Assembly: GCA_015680685.1 (NCBI GenBank)
Contig: MNCI01009104.1
Location: 161,924 to 225,923, forward strand
From: Gnetum montanum
Taxonomy: Eukaryota > Streptophyta > Gnetopsida > Gnetales > Gnetaceae
Direction of reading: 5' to 3'
Length of the DNA: 64,000 nt
Shown here one piece after another: positions 32,961 through 45,130 of the stretch. Every line of letters starts with the position of its first letter. Positions within the stretch are counted from its first letter, which is position 1. The notes beneath the pieces are model-generated. The model saw only the letters and a program-made list of their open reading frames with translations. It ran no database searches and was not told the origin of the DNA. A program made the position numbers and the translations under genes.

Positions 32961-35900
32961 CTATCGCCCGTATCCCTCAGCTCCACTGTAGTCCTCATAG
33001 GGGCCACCTTTTTCAGGTGGCATATTTTCGTGAAATTGGCCATCCCTGCCAGGCTCTTCTGCATGAGGTTGTTTGCCATGGCATTGATCATCACCATTAC
33101 ACTCTATTCTTTGCAAACCCTCTCTATGAGGATCGTCATCCACGTTATGTTCATCTCGCTGAGGAACCTCCACAGGTCGTTCCTACAATTAGACATAACA
33201 CGCATATTGACATCACGATCAAAACTAGGTATGACAAGAAGCATAATAAAACAACAACTCACTTGTGATGGTCCTGCATCAGTGGCAAATGGGATTTTTT
33301 CGTCCTCAGTAAGCTCAGACCAAACCCCATCTCCTAGATTGGCTCAGGCTTTGACCTTCCCTTCTCCACAGGAGTCCATCAAGCTGGCTCAAGGAAGAAG
33401 GAAGGGATGGTTGTCTCCCCCTTAGGAAGGATCATTTCCCTTTCTGGGGAGGCACTTACTGTCACTTGCTCTTGAAACTTTTCAAATGCACTGGAAGCAC
33501 CAATAATGTCGAGGAATAGTTGAAGAGACTAAGCCTCAACAGCAGAGTCCCTGTAATGTTGGCGGTAGGTAGCGCATTCCCGCTTGTAGACATGTTTATG
33601 GTCTTTATGCGTCTACCCCCATTCTTGCACACTCACGCTAAAGTCCTTCCAGTCTTGATTTTTCTGGGCTAGGAGATCCATTTGTATCCGCTGCTCAACT
33701 AGTTCACGGCTGGTCTAGACACTATTTTGGACGACCATCCAATAACGGGCGTAGTCTACAACAGCCATCCGCGAATCCTCGTTGCCCGTCCCCTAAGCTT
33801 GTAGGAATTCGTTTCGCGACCTCAAATCCCCCACTTCATCACCTAGAGCCACCCTCTCTTTCTCCGACCTTTACAATCTCTTCCAAAGGTCTTCGTTGAC
33901 GCTTTGACATTCCCACAAGGAGCGAGTCGAGCGTAAAGCACATTTACGCATCTCGTCATAAATACTGCATGGCACGAAGGTCACTTCCGATACTGGTTTG
34001 GTGGTGTCTAGATCAATAGGCTCTGACGGATCCCATCTGAGTCGAGCTCCTAATAACATAAAATGGCAATGAGGCATAATTAGGTAACATAATACCACAA
34101 TGGAACAACTTCTTCATAATGATCGTAGTGTACCCGCTTCAAGATCGATTTACTCCAAGTGACCAATCATATCTTGGACGACGCCTTCCATAAAGGAAAA
34201 TTTGTCAAGAAATTCGCCCCAGGATCGAGTCGTCACTGTTGACAAGTGTACATCCTGGTCATTTATTACATAAAAAAAGTTCCATATAACGACATAATTG
34301 AGACATTATGATGACCAGTATAACCTCTAGTAGCAATTGTCTAGAGTTTAGTACGCTATAAAAGTTAACCTCACTAAGTCACAAATCATTTACCTCTTCC
34401 TGTTTGGGCCGAAAGGACTTCAGCACCTTCCACAGCTACTCCCTTCTCGCACGTAGCAACCTGCATGCTGCTCACCCTATTGACTGGAACCTCTTCTTCC
34501 AAGGCCGGGGTCTCTTCCCCACGCCGCAAAACCATAGCCCCTATTTCAGGGGTTAACCTTTCCACAGCCTTCTCCTTCGCTGTCACACAACGTCCTTAGT
34601 TAAAATAGAACTTCGCTAGATCTAGTTCAATAAATGTTACGTGATGCAAAAAAGTATCTATATGCAGCATAACTGTAACTATTAGCACATTTCTTTGCTT
34701 ACCTACTAGAGGATTACTCCTCCGAAACTTGACTTGCATCTTCTGCCTCACACCACTTGCTGGCTCGACGGACTTCTCGATCAAATGAGGTTTCTTCCGT
34801 GGCACCAATGAGTCCACAATCTTAGCTGCCAGGTGCTTCCCCCTCGACGCATCGCCAGTGTATTAGGAGAGCACCCCACCTACGCTATCTTGACCCCACA
34901 TTCAAGGTGCTGCCATGTTTCTAGTCATTACTGACAACGACTCCCTAATTCCTTCAGGAGGGTCCTGCAATCGGACAGTGCCGAAAACATGGGAAATCCA
35001 CGGTTTAGAAATCTGGCTGCGGTCCTTCTACACATAGACTCCATTTTTTTGGACTACCAGAAACTTGGCAAAGCGCCGGAAGCAAGCTATGAAAGGCAAA
35101 ATGCACATTGAAACGGGACTCAAGCTTCTTGAGAAGCTTGACCATTTCAACACGCAGGCCTTCGGCAAAATAGCTGGCCTAATTGAATCGTGTCCCCTCC
35201 TCCATGACCTCTCGCATAATGCAAGCTTGCTCTATAGTGAGGAATCTCCCTTGGGAGAGTTTCTTGGGGAAGGCCCAGGCTCAGAAAAGAGGGTAAATGG
35301 TGTTGGCCACTTCCAACTCAATCCCATTAACAGGAATTCCTTTGGCCTCCTTCTTAACCCCTAACCACTCCTCTATCTCCTCCTCGTACTTAGTGCTCCT
35401 CTTCGATTTTTCCTCTATAGGAAAACCATCAGAGGGGACCCCGAAGAGATCGATGAACAGTTGAGCGTCGATGTCAAAATTTACGCATACGTTACACACG
35501 TGTATGCAGAGACGCTCAGCTTCTTCGCTGAAGGAGTTGACTAAGGTCAACATTTCGCCCGCAGTAAGATCAGGGGTTATGGTTAAGAATAGGTCCATCA
35601 GTCCAGCCTTTCGAAGGTTATTGGTCAAAAAAATTGGGGTCGTTCTATGGCCAAGCCAGCGTTGTGTTTCCTTTATGTCACCATAGCGGAAAAAGAGATT
35701 GCTCGCATCGTGACCGGAAGCCATGATCGTAATCTTCTATGATTCCCTAACTGCTCACATAAAATAATAGTTAAGCTAAGATAACAAAAAATGAGACAAC
35801 TTCACACATCATCACTAGCTGATAACATTGACATAATTCATCATCGTAATGAAGTTTACCAGGTTTGAATGGTAAAGGAAACGGAGGGATTTTCCTTTGC

Positions 35901-37315
35901 ACGTCGACGACAATGAGGGGAGGATCCAAAGTCCATTCCCTATCTAGCCATCCGATATTTTTACATCTAGAAAAGAAGTCGGCATAGCGGGTCGGGTATT
36001 CTAGGATTTGAAACGCTAGTTGCTCCATGATAGCGGCCCGTACGTTGCTAATAGCGGTAAATTCACCTATAGTCGTTTCAGTCAATAACAAGGTATCATT
36101 ACCACCCAAGAGACTACTGTCATTAATGAAGAATCTACATCACAGAAGATGGGCGAATTCTTTACACTCAACGTAAATTTAAACAGTAATTAGCGTGTTG
36201 TCACACATCGAAATGACACAAATTTAAATTCTTACCCGCCTGCGTAATATATGGTACTAGGTGGATTCTGGAAGTAAGTTGTACGGTGATGGGCCATGAA
36301 TAGAGTATTGTAGGAGTGATAACAGTTGAATTTGGACATCTCCCAGATCCAGCTCAAACGCCTCAAACCTTTGGCACTCTATTTGCGGTCTGCCACTAGC
36401 GCAGTTTCAATCATGCCATCTGTCAGGAACGCCAAAACGCTCTGTGTTGAACCAACCAGTAGGGTCTCCAAAATAGCAGCAGCTACATCGCCTAGTAGAT
36501 GCGACCAGACCATTACACTGTAATTACAAAGTAGAAACTGCAAAAACCCCCATGCGCCCCTTCGAAACCACATCGCCTTCCCCTTTATACGAGCATGAGG
36601 AGGAGGAACATTGGTCACAGGAACATGCATGCAACAGAGAATGTCCACGATGTCCAAAACGATTAAGACGGACTTTAGCATAATATTGTATAGTAAAAAC
36701 ATATTACTATTAGACAAAATATTTAGACATGAACATTCATCACGCTACAATAGGGGTCATCTAATTCCCAGAAAATTACAGGTTCCACTGGAAATGCAAA
36801 GCTAGAATCACCCAAACCCTTGCAACAGCTCAAGGTTTCTCTCTAACAACGGCGATGAAAGTAACACCGCGTATTGCTCCAGCGTAACATGTAACCATTA
36901 CAGGAGTAACGAAAAAGAAAAAGAAAACCCTGATTATACTACCCATAGATATAATACCTAGGTTTTTCGATTATACACGATGTTCACTTAGTCTTACTCA
37001 ATGTTACCTAAACCCTCGTAACGATATGAGGTTCCTCTCCAATAGCGAAGGCGAAGGTAATATCGCAAACCACAATAGCTTAGCCAGCATGAACAGATAT
37101 TAACGCTCAACGCAACATACGCCTACAGGAAAACAATAGTCAACTATGACGTTGCAACAAATATAACAATAGTGCAAAAGGGTGGACGACAACTTACCGA
37201 TTAAGCGGAGTAACTTCCCGAGCCTCGACTCTAACCTGCGAGGCCCATTGCAAACTCTCCTGCACTTCGTCAATCCTTGCCAGTTTAGCATTCTTCCCTT
37301 GACCTTTGGTGCCAT
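32961..37315 (-). pseudogene. Element B antisense gene (multi-exon, family unknown)
   Basis: This gene runs opposite to gag-pol. Exon 1 is 37315-37198 (ATG to LIG|GTAAGT). Exon 2 ends at 36236 (GG|GTAAGA). Exon 3 runs from about 36105 to 35858 (G|GTAAAC). Exon 4 runs from about 35749 to 34703 (G|GTAAGC). Exon 5 runs from about 34580 to 34393. Later exons include the WDPSE block (near 34030) and YW...EQ...DL...QDW (33760-33630). The acidic last exon (33177 to 32961) has an Asp-Asp-Asp run. Introns 2, 3 and 4 are in phases 2, 1 and 1, matching A and C wherever readable. Exon 4 is the longest open block (35724-35281) and carries QRWL...GLMDLF...EMLTLVNSFS and a DLFGVP stretch. The function is unknown. 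A few stops suggest a recently lost gene. Confidence 0.82.
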
Positions 37316-37869
37316 AGTTATAATCGAATGAGTTTTCGTAAAATCCTCTGTTTACGCCTTGCTTCTGCTCCTTTTCTGCTATAGCCAAATCCAAATTCGC
37401 GATATTTGTAACCTGTTTTGAGTATGAACCACTGGTTTATAAACAAAATGCTTGAAACTAACTTTTCTTTCTGCCCGATCGATGCGGAACTTTCCTGAAA
37501 CGTCGGTGTCAGTATGACATGAAACGCGAAGATCAGGGCATTAATTTCGTAGATATCGTGTGGATCGCGGTCTGAAATGACCCTAAACTAATACATAATT
37601 TATCATCTGGTAATCCGGCCGCATTAACTACGGTCTGTACAGAAATTCAAATTTCATGACATGCTAGACATGCCATGTTGCATCTTTCATCTTATTTCAT
37701 ACACTAGCATCTAGGAAGCCTAGCTCGTCATTGTTTTACAAATTGCGCATTTGTAACTGTCCACTAAGACCTTAAACTGGAAGCTTCTTTAATATGCAAC
37801 CATAAAAAAAAACAAACTCTTATTATTCAACATATTAACAGAAAAACAATGTAGCAACTTCCATTTTTG

Positions 37870-37881
37870 GCGTTTTTGCAG
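37870..37881 (+). promoter_or_regulatory. Putative 3' splice site before pol (B)
   Basis: TTTTTGCAG|GGTGATTC lies 12 bases before the pol ATG at 37894, matching the site in A. If it is used, the intron would span the minisatellite and the whole antisense gene. The exact join to the GTAA at 32281 does not keep frame in this copy. Confidence 0.5.
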
Positions 37882-37893
37882 GGTGATTCACAA

Positions 37894-38310
37894 ATGGACG
37901 TAGCTTTATCCGCACCATTAGCCTTAACAGGCCCATACAAGGAGACCATTAGACAGCTTAACTACACACTGATAGAAACAGACCCGTCCCTTTGTGATGC
38001 AACCATAGCAACATTGGAAATATCCCCAAATTGGCTAGAACATCTGGCCCGAACTCTAGACCTGGAGGCTGGTGATGTGACCGAGGACTCTCTCGACGAG
38101 CTCCCTATGGTTACGCACAAAGGCAAAAATAAAACTCTCAAGGTTAGTTCTCTCTTAGACCAACAGACACAGAGTGGCATAACGCAAGTGCTCCAAAACA
38201 ATGCTGCTGTATTTGTGTGGTCCAATGAAGACATGCCGGGATTAAACCAGAGATTAATACAGCATAACATAATTTTAGACCCACGCATCAAAGCAATTAG
38301 ATAGAAGGCA
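37894..38310 (+). pseudogene. Element B pol N-terminal linker
   Basis: The frame opens at ATG 37894, the position matching the A start, and aligns with A 13519-13148 (TGPY, VTEDSLDEL, FVWSNEDMPGL). The frame also reads upstream of the ATG through the presumed splice site. It runs into RT after a TAG where Gln is usual. Confidence 0.85.
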
Positions 38311-39100
38311 CGAAAGATTAAGCCAGAAATCGCGTTAGCAATGTGTAATGAAATCACCAAGCTATATCAGGCTGATTTCATTCGCACGGTTGATTACTCA
38401 GACTGGGTGTCCAACATCGTAATTATATATAAGAAAACGAGAGGTATACGCATCTGAATAGACTTCCGGGATCTGAACAAAGCTACGATTAAGGACAATT
38501 TCCCACTACCAAGTATCGACCAACTGATCAACACAACAACTGATCACGTGCTTCTATCCTTTATCGATGGTTTCTCAGGTTATAATCAAATTCGTATTAA
38601 CCTGGAGCATCAATTGACCATAACATTCATGATGCCCTGGGGGACATTCTGTTATACTATGATGCCTTTCGGGTTAAAAAACGCTAGGTCAACGTATCAA
38701 CGAGCCATGACATACATCTTTAGCGACTACCTTTTAGGGAGATTGAACGACTACGTAGATGACATAGCTGTCAAGTCTATAAAGTATGAAGATCATTCAG
38801 AAGACCTAAAGTTAGTCCTTAAACGATGTCTCAAACATGACTTACGGCTCAACCTAAAGAAATGCGTATTCGGAGTCAAAACCAGACGCATGTTAGGGTT
38901 TGTGGTATCAGAGACTGGCATCTGAGTTGACCTCGACAAGCTTAAGGCCATCATTGATTTAACGCCACCTACAAACCTCAAAGAACTACGTGGGTTGCAG
39001 GGCAGACTACAGTTCATCAGGTGGTTCATTTCGAGGTTAACAGATAAATTACATCCCATGCAACACCTTCTTAAGAAGGGTGTTAATTTCGAATGGACCA
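38311..39100 (+). pseudogene. Element B reverse transcriptase
   Basis: RT copies the element RNA into DNA. Visible blocks are IDFRDLN (38458-38480), FPLPSIDQL (38500), LSFIDGFSGYNQI (38557), MMPFGLKNA (38660) and the catalytic DYVDDIAVKS (38752-38781), which is intact. In-frame stops occur before RT (TAG near 38301), in the RI-stop-IDF motif (TGA near 38456) and where A has Trp in GIWVD (TGA near 38923). Confidence 0.92.
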
Positions 39101-40023
39101 ATAACTGTCAGCGTGCATTTGACGACTTAAAAAAGGAGTTACAACATTTACCAATGGTTTTCCTGCCACAAAGGGATCAACCTTTTTACATTTATCTAAC
39201 TAACTCAGACATCTCTATAGCTGCGTTACTTTGCCAAAAAAAGAACGATGGGTCAGAAGCCCCTATCTATTATCTCAATCACGCTCTATTTGCGTAGGAA
39301 ACAAGGTACAATGAAGTGGAGCGTAATTGTTTGGCATTAGATTTCACACTTAAAAAATGTAGGCATTATCTTTTCCGTAGTCAGGTCAACATAATCTGCA
39401 AAAACAATGTTCTACGGGCTATCTCAAACAATTTGTATGAGAGTAGTAGGGTAGCTCGCTGGAAAGCTATCAGAGTTAAATTCGATTTGCATTATGTTGG
39501 CCAATCGTCCACCAAATGTCAGGCTATAGTTGACCAGCTAGCAACATCACCTATTAACAATCAAGCTACGATAGAGCCAGAATTTCTAGATGAGCATGTA
39601 CATAGTTTAAGCCCTGTACCAACAGGCCTCGAAGCGACGTTATACTTTGATGGAGCTTCAACTACTAGAGGCAACAGTGTTGCCGCTGTTGTTACGCTTG
39701 CCCCAGAGGATGTGCGTCCATTGGCTTACCACCTGGCCTTCCCTTATACAAACAACATGGTAGAGTATGACGGGCTCCTCAGAGGATTATTGACAGCCAA
39801 AGAACTTAACGTTCAACACCTGGCAATCCGAGGCGATTCGATGCCCGTCATCAATCAAATAACAAGAGTCTATGCCTGCAAAGCTATGCATCTACAGCCC
39901 TACTGCGATATAGCTAAAGATCTCCTGAAACAATTTGTGACAATTGATGCCCAGCACATGCTGTGTAACGAAAACACTGTGGCCGATGCACCGGCCACAC
40001 TAGCATTGAACGTGCCACCATAA
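39101..40023 (+). pseudogene. Element B RNase H plus archaeal-type second RNase H
   Basis: The gypsy RNase H covers about 39110-39520 (one TAG near 39296, likely Gln). The second, archaeal-type RNase H covers about 39620-40010, with acidic residues in YFDGAS, VEYDGLL and RGDSM. It is open from 39316 to 40023. Two RNase H domains place B in the Tat lineage of Ty3/gypsy. Confidence 0.9.
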
Positions 40024-40044
40024 TTGTTTGCCACTTAGCCCTCT

Positions 40045-41361
40045 TTGATGATGGAATGTATAGATCCTGTCATTCAAGCGGCACAGATTTCTTCATTAAA
40101 TGCGGGGGGAACGCCAGAATGGTACGACAACATTAAGAGTTACCTTCTGCATGGCGAACCACCACACGAGCTAACGTATGCACAAAAAGACGCAGTGCGC
40201 AAGCGTGCCAGGGAATACGTCATCATCGGAGATAGTACTCTCTATAGACGCTCTTTCGATGGGGTATTGCTAACCTACGTTAATAATGACCAAGCACGGC
40301 GAATAGTTACCAAAGTCCACGAGGGGCTGTGTGGGGGACATGTAGCCCTGCAAGCCATGGCTACTAAAATTAGATGCCTAGGGTACTATTGGCCATACAT
40401 GGAAAAAGATTACCTTACCAAAGTTAAGACGTGTGACACGTGCCAGCGTTACGCAAACCTAATACACGTGTCGCCAACCGAGTTACACACTACACAGATT
40501 ACTTGGTTATTCCAATGATGGGGACTAGATATCATAAGTTCCATCGCACCTAAGTCTTCCGCTGGACATAGCTTCATTATCACCGCCACTAAGTACTTCA
40601 CAAAGTGGATTAAGGCTATCCCCCTATGGAAGATTACATCTCAATACGTTTGCCATTTCATCTTAGACAATATTGTAACCAGATTTGGGCTTCCTATGAC
40701 TATTGTGACTGACAACGGGCCACAATTTAGTAGTATAGAAACCAAATCTTTTTGCGATAATCTTGGTATTAAGCAATCTTTCTCTTCACCCTATTACCCC
40801 CAAGCAAATGGTCAAGCAGAAGCAACAAACAAGGTAATTATCAATCTACTCAAGAAGATGCTCAACGACAATAAGAAACGATGGCATGAAAAAATCCTCT
40901 ATGTGCTATGGGCGTATCGTACGACGTACAGAACAGCTATGGACAGAACACCCTACAGCTTAGTCTATGGATCCGAAGCAGTGCTGCCCTTGGAATTACA
41001 GGTTCCCTCATTGCGGATGGTCCTCTCCACGATTATAAATGAGACTCAACACAATGAGTCTAGAATCATGGATTTAGACTCAATGAAGGAGAAACGCATC
41101 TAAACGCTTGACACCATCGAAAGATATCAGGATAAACAAAGACAGAAGCATCGGCACAACCTGTATTAACAATCGATCAAGAAAGGAGACTTAGTTCTCA
41201 AGGCCATTCGTGAACTAGTAAGAAAATTCTCTGCAAACTGGGAAGGCCCTTTCCTGGTCATCGACGCATACGGCAACGGAGCATTCAAGTTAGTGGATAT
41301 CGACGACAACGAGTTATCAAATCCAGTGAATCATCTGTATTTGAAGTGGTACTACATCTAA
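40045..41361 (+). pseudogene. Element B integrase
   Basis: The N-terminal zinc domain is intact (HEGLCGGH near 40318 and CDTC near 40434). The catalytic core keeps all three acidic residues: Asp in WGLDIIS (40522), Asp in TDNGPQFS (40708) and Glu in NGQAEATNK (40810). The C-terminal part ends in FSANWEGPFLV and LYLKWYYI. A TGA (40516), a TAA (41101) and a TAA (41167) interrupt the frame. It is better kept than A's integrase, which has lost catalytic residues. Confidence 0.92.
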
Positions 41362-41740
41362 AGATCAACTCGGCTCAAACGCAAGGTAACAAACGTCCGC
41401 TATGACGTAAAACTGGCAAATTTGTACATGTCTGCTACGATGTAAAACTGGCATTCCTTTCACGCGTTCGCCAAGACGCTAAACTGGCAAAGTTTCAGAC
41501 CGTCCGCCATGATGTGAAAATGGCAAGGTAAGCATACATCTGCTAAGATGCTAAACTAGCACAGACTTGTCCCTGGGTCACAACATGAAACTGACGCACA
41601 CAGCACAGTCTGCTGGGACCATAAACCAGCTCTTCCACCGTCTGCTACGACATAAAACTAGTAGGTTCCAGTCTGCCCAGATGTTAAACCGAGACCACAG
41701 CCTGCTGAGGCTTAAAACCAACAACAACAGTCAACCAGGA
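41362..41740 (+). repeat. Post-pol minisatellite of element B
   Basis: About eight units of 38-48 bp contain a core such as GTCTGCTACGATGTAAAACT followed by GGCA. The first four are the most regular (41395-41530). Position and core match A's post-pol array. Tat/Ogre elements are known for tandem repeats in this part of the 3' untranslated region. Confidence 0.85.
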
Positions 41741-42925
41741 CTCAAAATTGGAATCCTTCAAGCAATCCATGAAGCAAGCGAGCGTGGTCATTCTTGCATA
41801 GCATCCCTACCAGATGGAACAGGTAAGGCATTGGGACAAACATAATGCCGCTACCCCACCGGCATCCTACTGATTCCTCGGATATGCTGAAAGGCATACT
41901 ACTGACCCCTCGGAGATGTTGCTACAATAGCCGCTCTGTAGTTGCAGCTCCTGGCATCAACTTCGCCGCTTGGGGCCCCAAAGAAATTGTGGTCATCAGT
42001 AGTCTCAACGGCCTCCATCCATCACCGTCACCAAACTCCGGCCTAGCAGATTCATCTGACTTATTCTTTGCCCCATCATTTGAGTAACATGAATCTGGCT
42101 ATCGATGACGGTTTTATGAACCACGGCATCAACATTGGGACCCTTGCTCCTTGTTACAGTCCCTGTTTCGTGGTCTACGCTCTCCTTTTCTCTTTGGACA
42201 GTGCTTGTTTCAACAGCCTCCCTCCTTAGCGATTTGGACGATTGCTTTTGTGCTCTGCTCTCTATTATGTTTTGCAGGTTACTTGCTATGATAGCGTTGA
42301 TCGAGAATGCACTCATTAGAAGGTGAGGTGTCGCGGTGTCCTGAAGTGGTTGCTTGGACTAGCCTGGCTACTCGAGGGTGGAAACCCTACCTCTCCCCCG
42401 ATCGGACACATTACTTCGCTTCCCCCTTCCCTTGTCCTCACAACCGCCTTTACCCTCTTCTTTGCTTGTACAGAGCGTGAACATTCAAGCAAATTCTTTC
42501 ACATCATCGTGTCCACGAACTGGCGTAACACAACTCGCCTAGTAGAATGTAGTTTAAAAAAATGGGGCAAAGCTTGGAAAAATGGATGTAAAACAACCCA
42601 TCCAGGCCATGCGAGCGTAACACAACTCGTCCGTGTAAGCCCTTCATATACAGTATGATGGTGTAGCCTCTCGCAAATACATTCGCGGAAGGACGCTATG
42701 ACTTGTTCACAAAAGTTCCATGTTCACGTGCTTCAATCTTCCCCAAACCTCTCTTCTCTCACATCTGTAAAATCCCTCCTATGATTTCTTCCCTACCCTG
42801 TCTTTGTACTTCCAGGTTTGATAAAGCGACATTCGAGCAATCTCTGATGGATGTTGTTGGTGCCTTTTCCTCTCTGGTGTTTCGTATTCTTTATCGACAT
42901 CTTTTGGGCAAACCCTCTAAACGTC
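41741..42925 (+). other. Element B 3' tail
   Basis: No gene is recognised between the minisatellite and the polypurine tract. Scattered B words occur near 42475, 42525 and 42615. A 103-codon open frame on the minus strand (42316-42005) has no known motif. Confidence 0.45.
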
Positions 42926-42941
42926 AACAAAGAGGGGCTAT
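42926..42941 (+). other. Polypurine tract of element B
   Basis: CAACAAAGAGGGGCTAT runs up to the LTR start TGAAACACC and is nearly identical to A's tract. Confidence 0.85.
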
Positions 42942-44308
42942 TGAAACACCATGAAGATTTCGAGGCCTCGACGGTTCGACAAAACCCAGTGACTCAGGCA
43001 AGGAGTCGTGACAAGGCAATGGGTGCACGGCGGCAAGCCTTTAACTTTGCGAGTTTTCTATGTTTCAAAAATCTTAACTTCTGGCACACTACACTGCATT
43101 ATGCAACATAGCGTGACATTGCGTTACGCAGTGTAATGTCAAAAGGCAGTCCACCGAAAAATCAAAGATGGTGAACATTCAAGACTTCAACGACCCAGCA
43201 AAAATCTTAAGGTTTAGGCAATGATCTGCAGCATGCTGCGCATTTCAGCAAGTTTTCTTTCTCGAATTAAGGGGGCTATTACGCTATATTACGCAGTGTA
43301 ACGTAATAAACCCCAAAAAGGGATTGATCAAAAACAGAGGAAACACGGCGACAACACCTCAACTTTTTGTAGTTTCGCTATTTTATGCTAAATTACGCTA
43401 TTATGCGTAATTTAGTATAACGCAGTGTAATGCAAGAAACGACAAAACAATTCAGACATTAGTAGTTCATACGTCAGAATACACTCTCTAGCGTATTGCA
43501 ACATAACCAAAGGACAGTTTGTTGCCAAAGCCCAAACAAGAGTGATTTACGACGCGCTACACAGTATAGCACCGCAAGCTTCAACAACAAACACATCAGG
43601 TCAACAACATCTTATAAGTTCAAAACACGCGTCATCTAAACCGCATTTTTCTCCTGACCCTAACCTTATAAATGCTCCAGTTGACGAACATCAAAGGGTT
43701 GGCAAAAATTTCTCTTTCAAGATTGGCAAGAGAGTAAAAGAGGATCAGCGATCGTGAGAACATCGGAGGTGATTGGCAAGAACCCTTGATCAGAAACAGT
43801 TGGTTAATAAATATTCTGCCCCGGGTCTAACTTCCTTGCGCCTAGATTGGCTAGAACAAGGTAGATTCACCTTTGCTTGTTTCATCTTTACATAACTTTC
43901 TTGCTGCTGGCATGTGCTTCGTCCAAACCGAAGTCTGCCTGTAATCATTGTATCCAACATATTATGTTCATAAGTTAAATCTCAGATCTTGGGGTTGTAC
44001 TCTCTATAAATCTGATTCTTTGTGTCCTATCTATACAAATTTTGCAATCGCTTTAAATCATTTACATCATTTTCAATTACTTTCGGGATTAACAATATTG
44101 TATCTCCTCATAAAGAATCATCATTTTGCCATCCAAATATCACGAAATTTTTACTGATCAGGTAAGTCCTTGTTTGATCAACAAGACCGTTCAGGGCACC
44201 TCGAATTCGTTTTTTCTCCAGCATGGTCCTTGCACGGATCTGGGGTTAGAACTGTGTACATGGACTTTCATTCAGTATTTCCGGCGATCGACGTTTTTCG
44301 TCGTTACA
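42942..44308 (+). repeat. Element B 3' LTR
   Basis: This aligns with 26940-28351 without the 45-bp duplication. It ends GTTACA and carries the B word at 43095-43140, 43280-43320 and 43385-43435. Confidence 0.94.
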
Positions 44309-44313
44309 AGAGC
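44309..44313. repeat. Target site duplication of B, right copy (AGAGC)
   Basis: This matches 26935-26939 exactly. Element C's antisense gene resumes here. Confidence 0.92.
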
Positions 44314-45130
44314 CAATGTGTTCTACACCACAATGCGATGCATACCAATTACCATTATCATTAGTGAGGCCACCTTTTGTGACTTGTTTAGTGTTCCCAC
44401 TAATCGGATAATAGTTTTCACCAAACCAATGAATGAGGTTGGCCATCATAAGGAACTTAAGGAGTGATTTGGTGTCAGCAAAGGCCACTCTGAACTTGCT
44501 TCTGAGGGCTTCATGAACCCTAATGTAAGGGAGTCTTATCCTTATCTAGGTCTCAGGCCTTTCCTAAATTGTTGTCGCAAAGGAAGGTAATTGATATAGT
44601 CAAGAAGGTCTTAATAGACGAGACTCATTTTAACTGGTCTACTTCCTTGGCTACTAGCCTCAAAGAGGAAATCCTCAAACTCCACGAGGACCCCTCTATG
44701 ACAATCCACATGCACTATGCATTTTTTGCAAGCTATCTAAAGAGGTTCATAGAATTATTATTGGTGAGAAGAAATGGATCATGGATGTGCTAGGAGCTAA
44801 AAAAACTCTTCAAGGCTTGGATAAAATACCTTTATCCAACTATGCAGGCTTAGAACCCATTGTAGGACATGGGAGACTCACTATCTATGATTACTAAGAA
44901 CCTTAGTATCAGCTGGTGTGAATCCCCTGATAGCATCGAGAAGGAGCCTCTTATATTCTTAGCAAACATCCAAAGAGCTTAATGGTTGTGCGCTAAGGTT
45001 AACGGGGTAGCCAAAGCTAGTTTGAAATGGCCAACAAAGGAAGCACCACCAACATCAGAGCCACCATCTAACTAAAGGATCATCTTTAAGATCTCATGTT
45101 AGGTCAAAAAATCACAAGTATGCTTTAACC

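Larger units (their letters stand above)
26940..44308 (+). mobile_element. Element B: 17.4 kb Tat/Ogre-type Ty3/gypsy retrotransposon
   Basis: B has complete ends: LTRs of 1412 and 1367 bp, target duplication AGAGC, a primer-binding site and a polypurine tract. Order is LTR, gag-protease (28607-32284), minisatellite, opposite-strand gene (37315-32961), pol (37894-41361), minisatellite, tail, LTR. By eye the LTRs differ at about 7 percent over the first 200 bp, so B looks younger than A. Coding regions are longer and less broken than in A but still hold several stops. B interrupts exon 4 of element C's antisense gene. Confidence 0.94.

Noticed and set aside
32886-33425. 179-codon plus-strand open frame in element B
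   Set aside because: It lies opposite the acidic last exons of the antisense gene, which align with A. Its own translation has no family features.
42005-42316. 103-codon minus-strand open frame in B's tail
   Set aside because: Composition is unremarkable and there is no counterpart in A. Could be real but unsupported.
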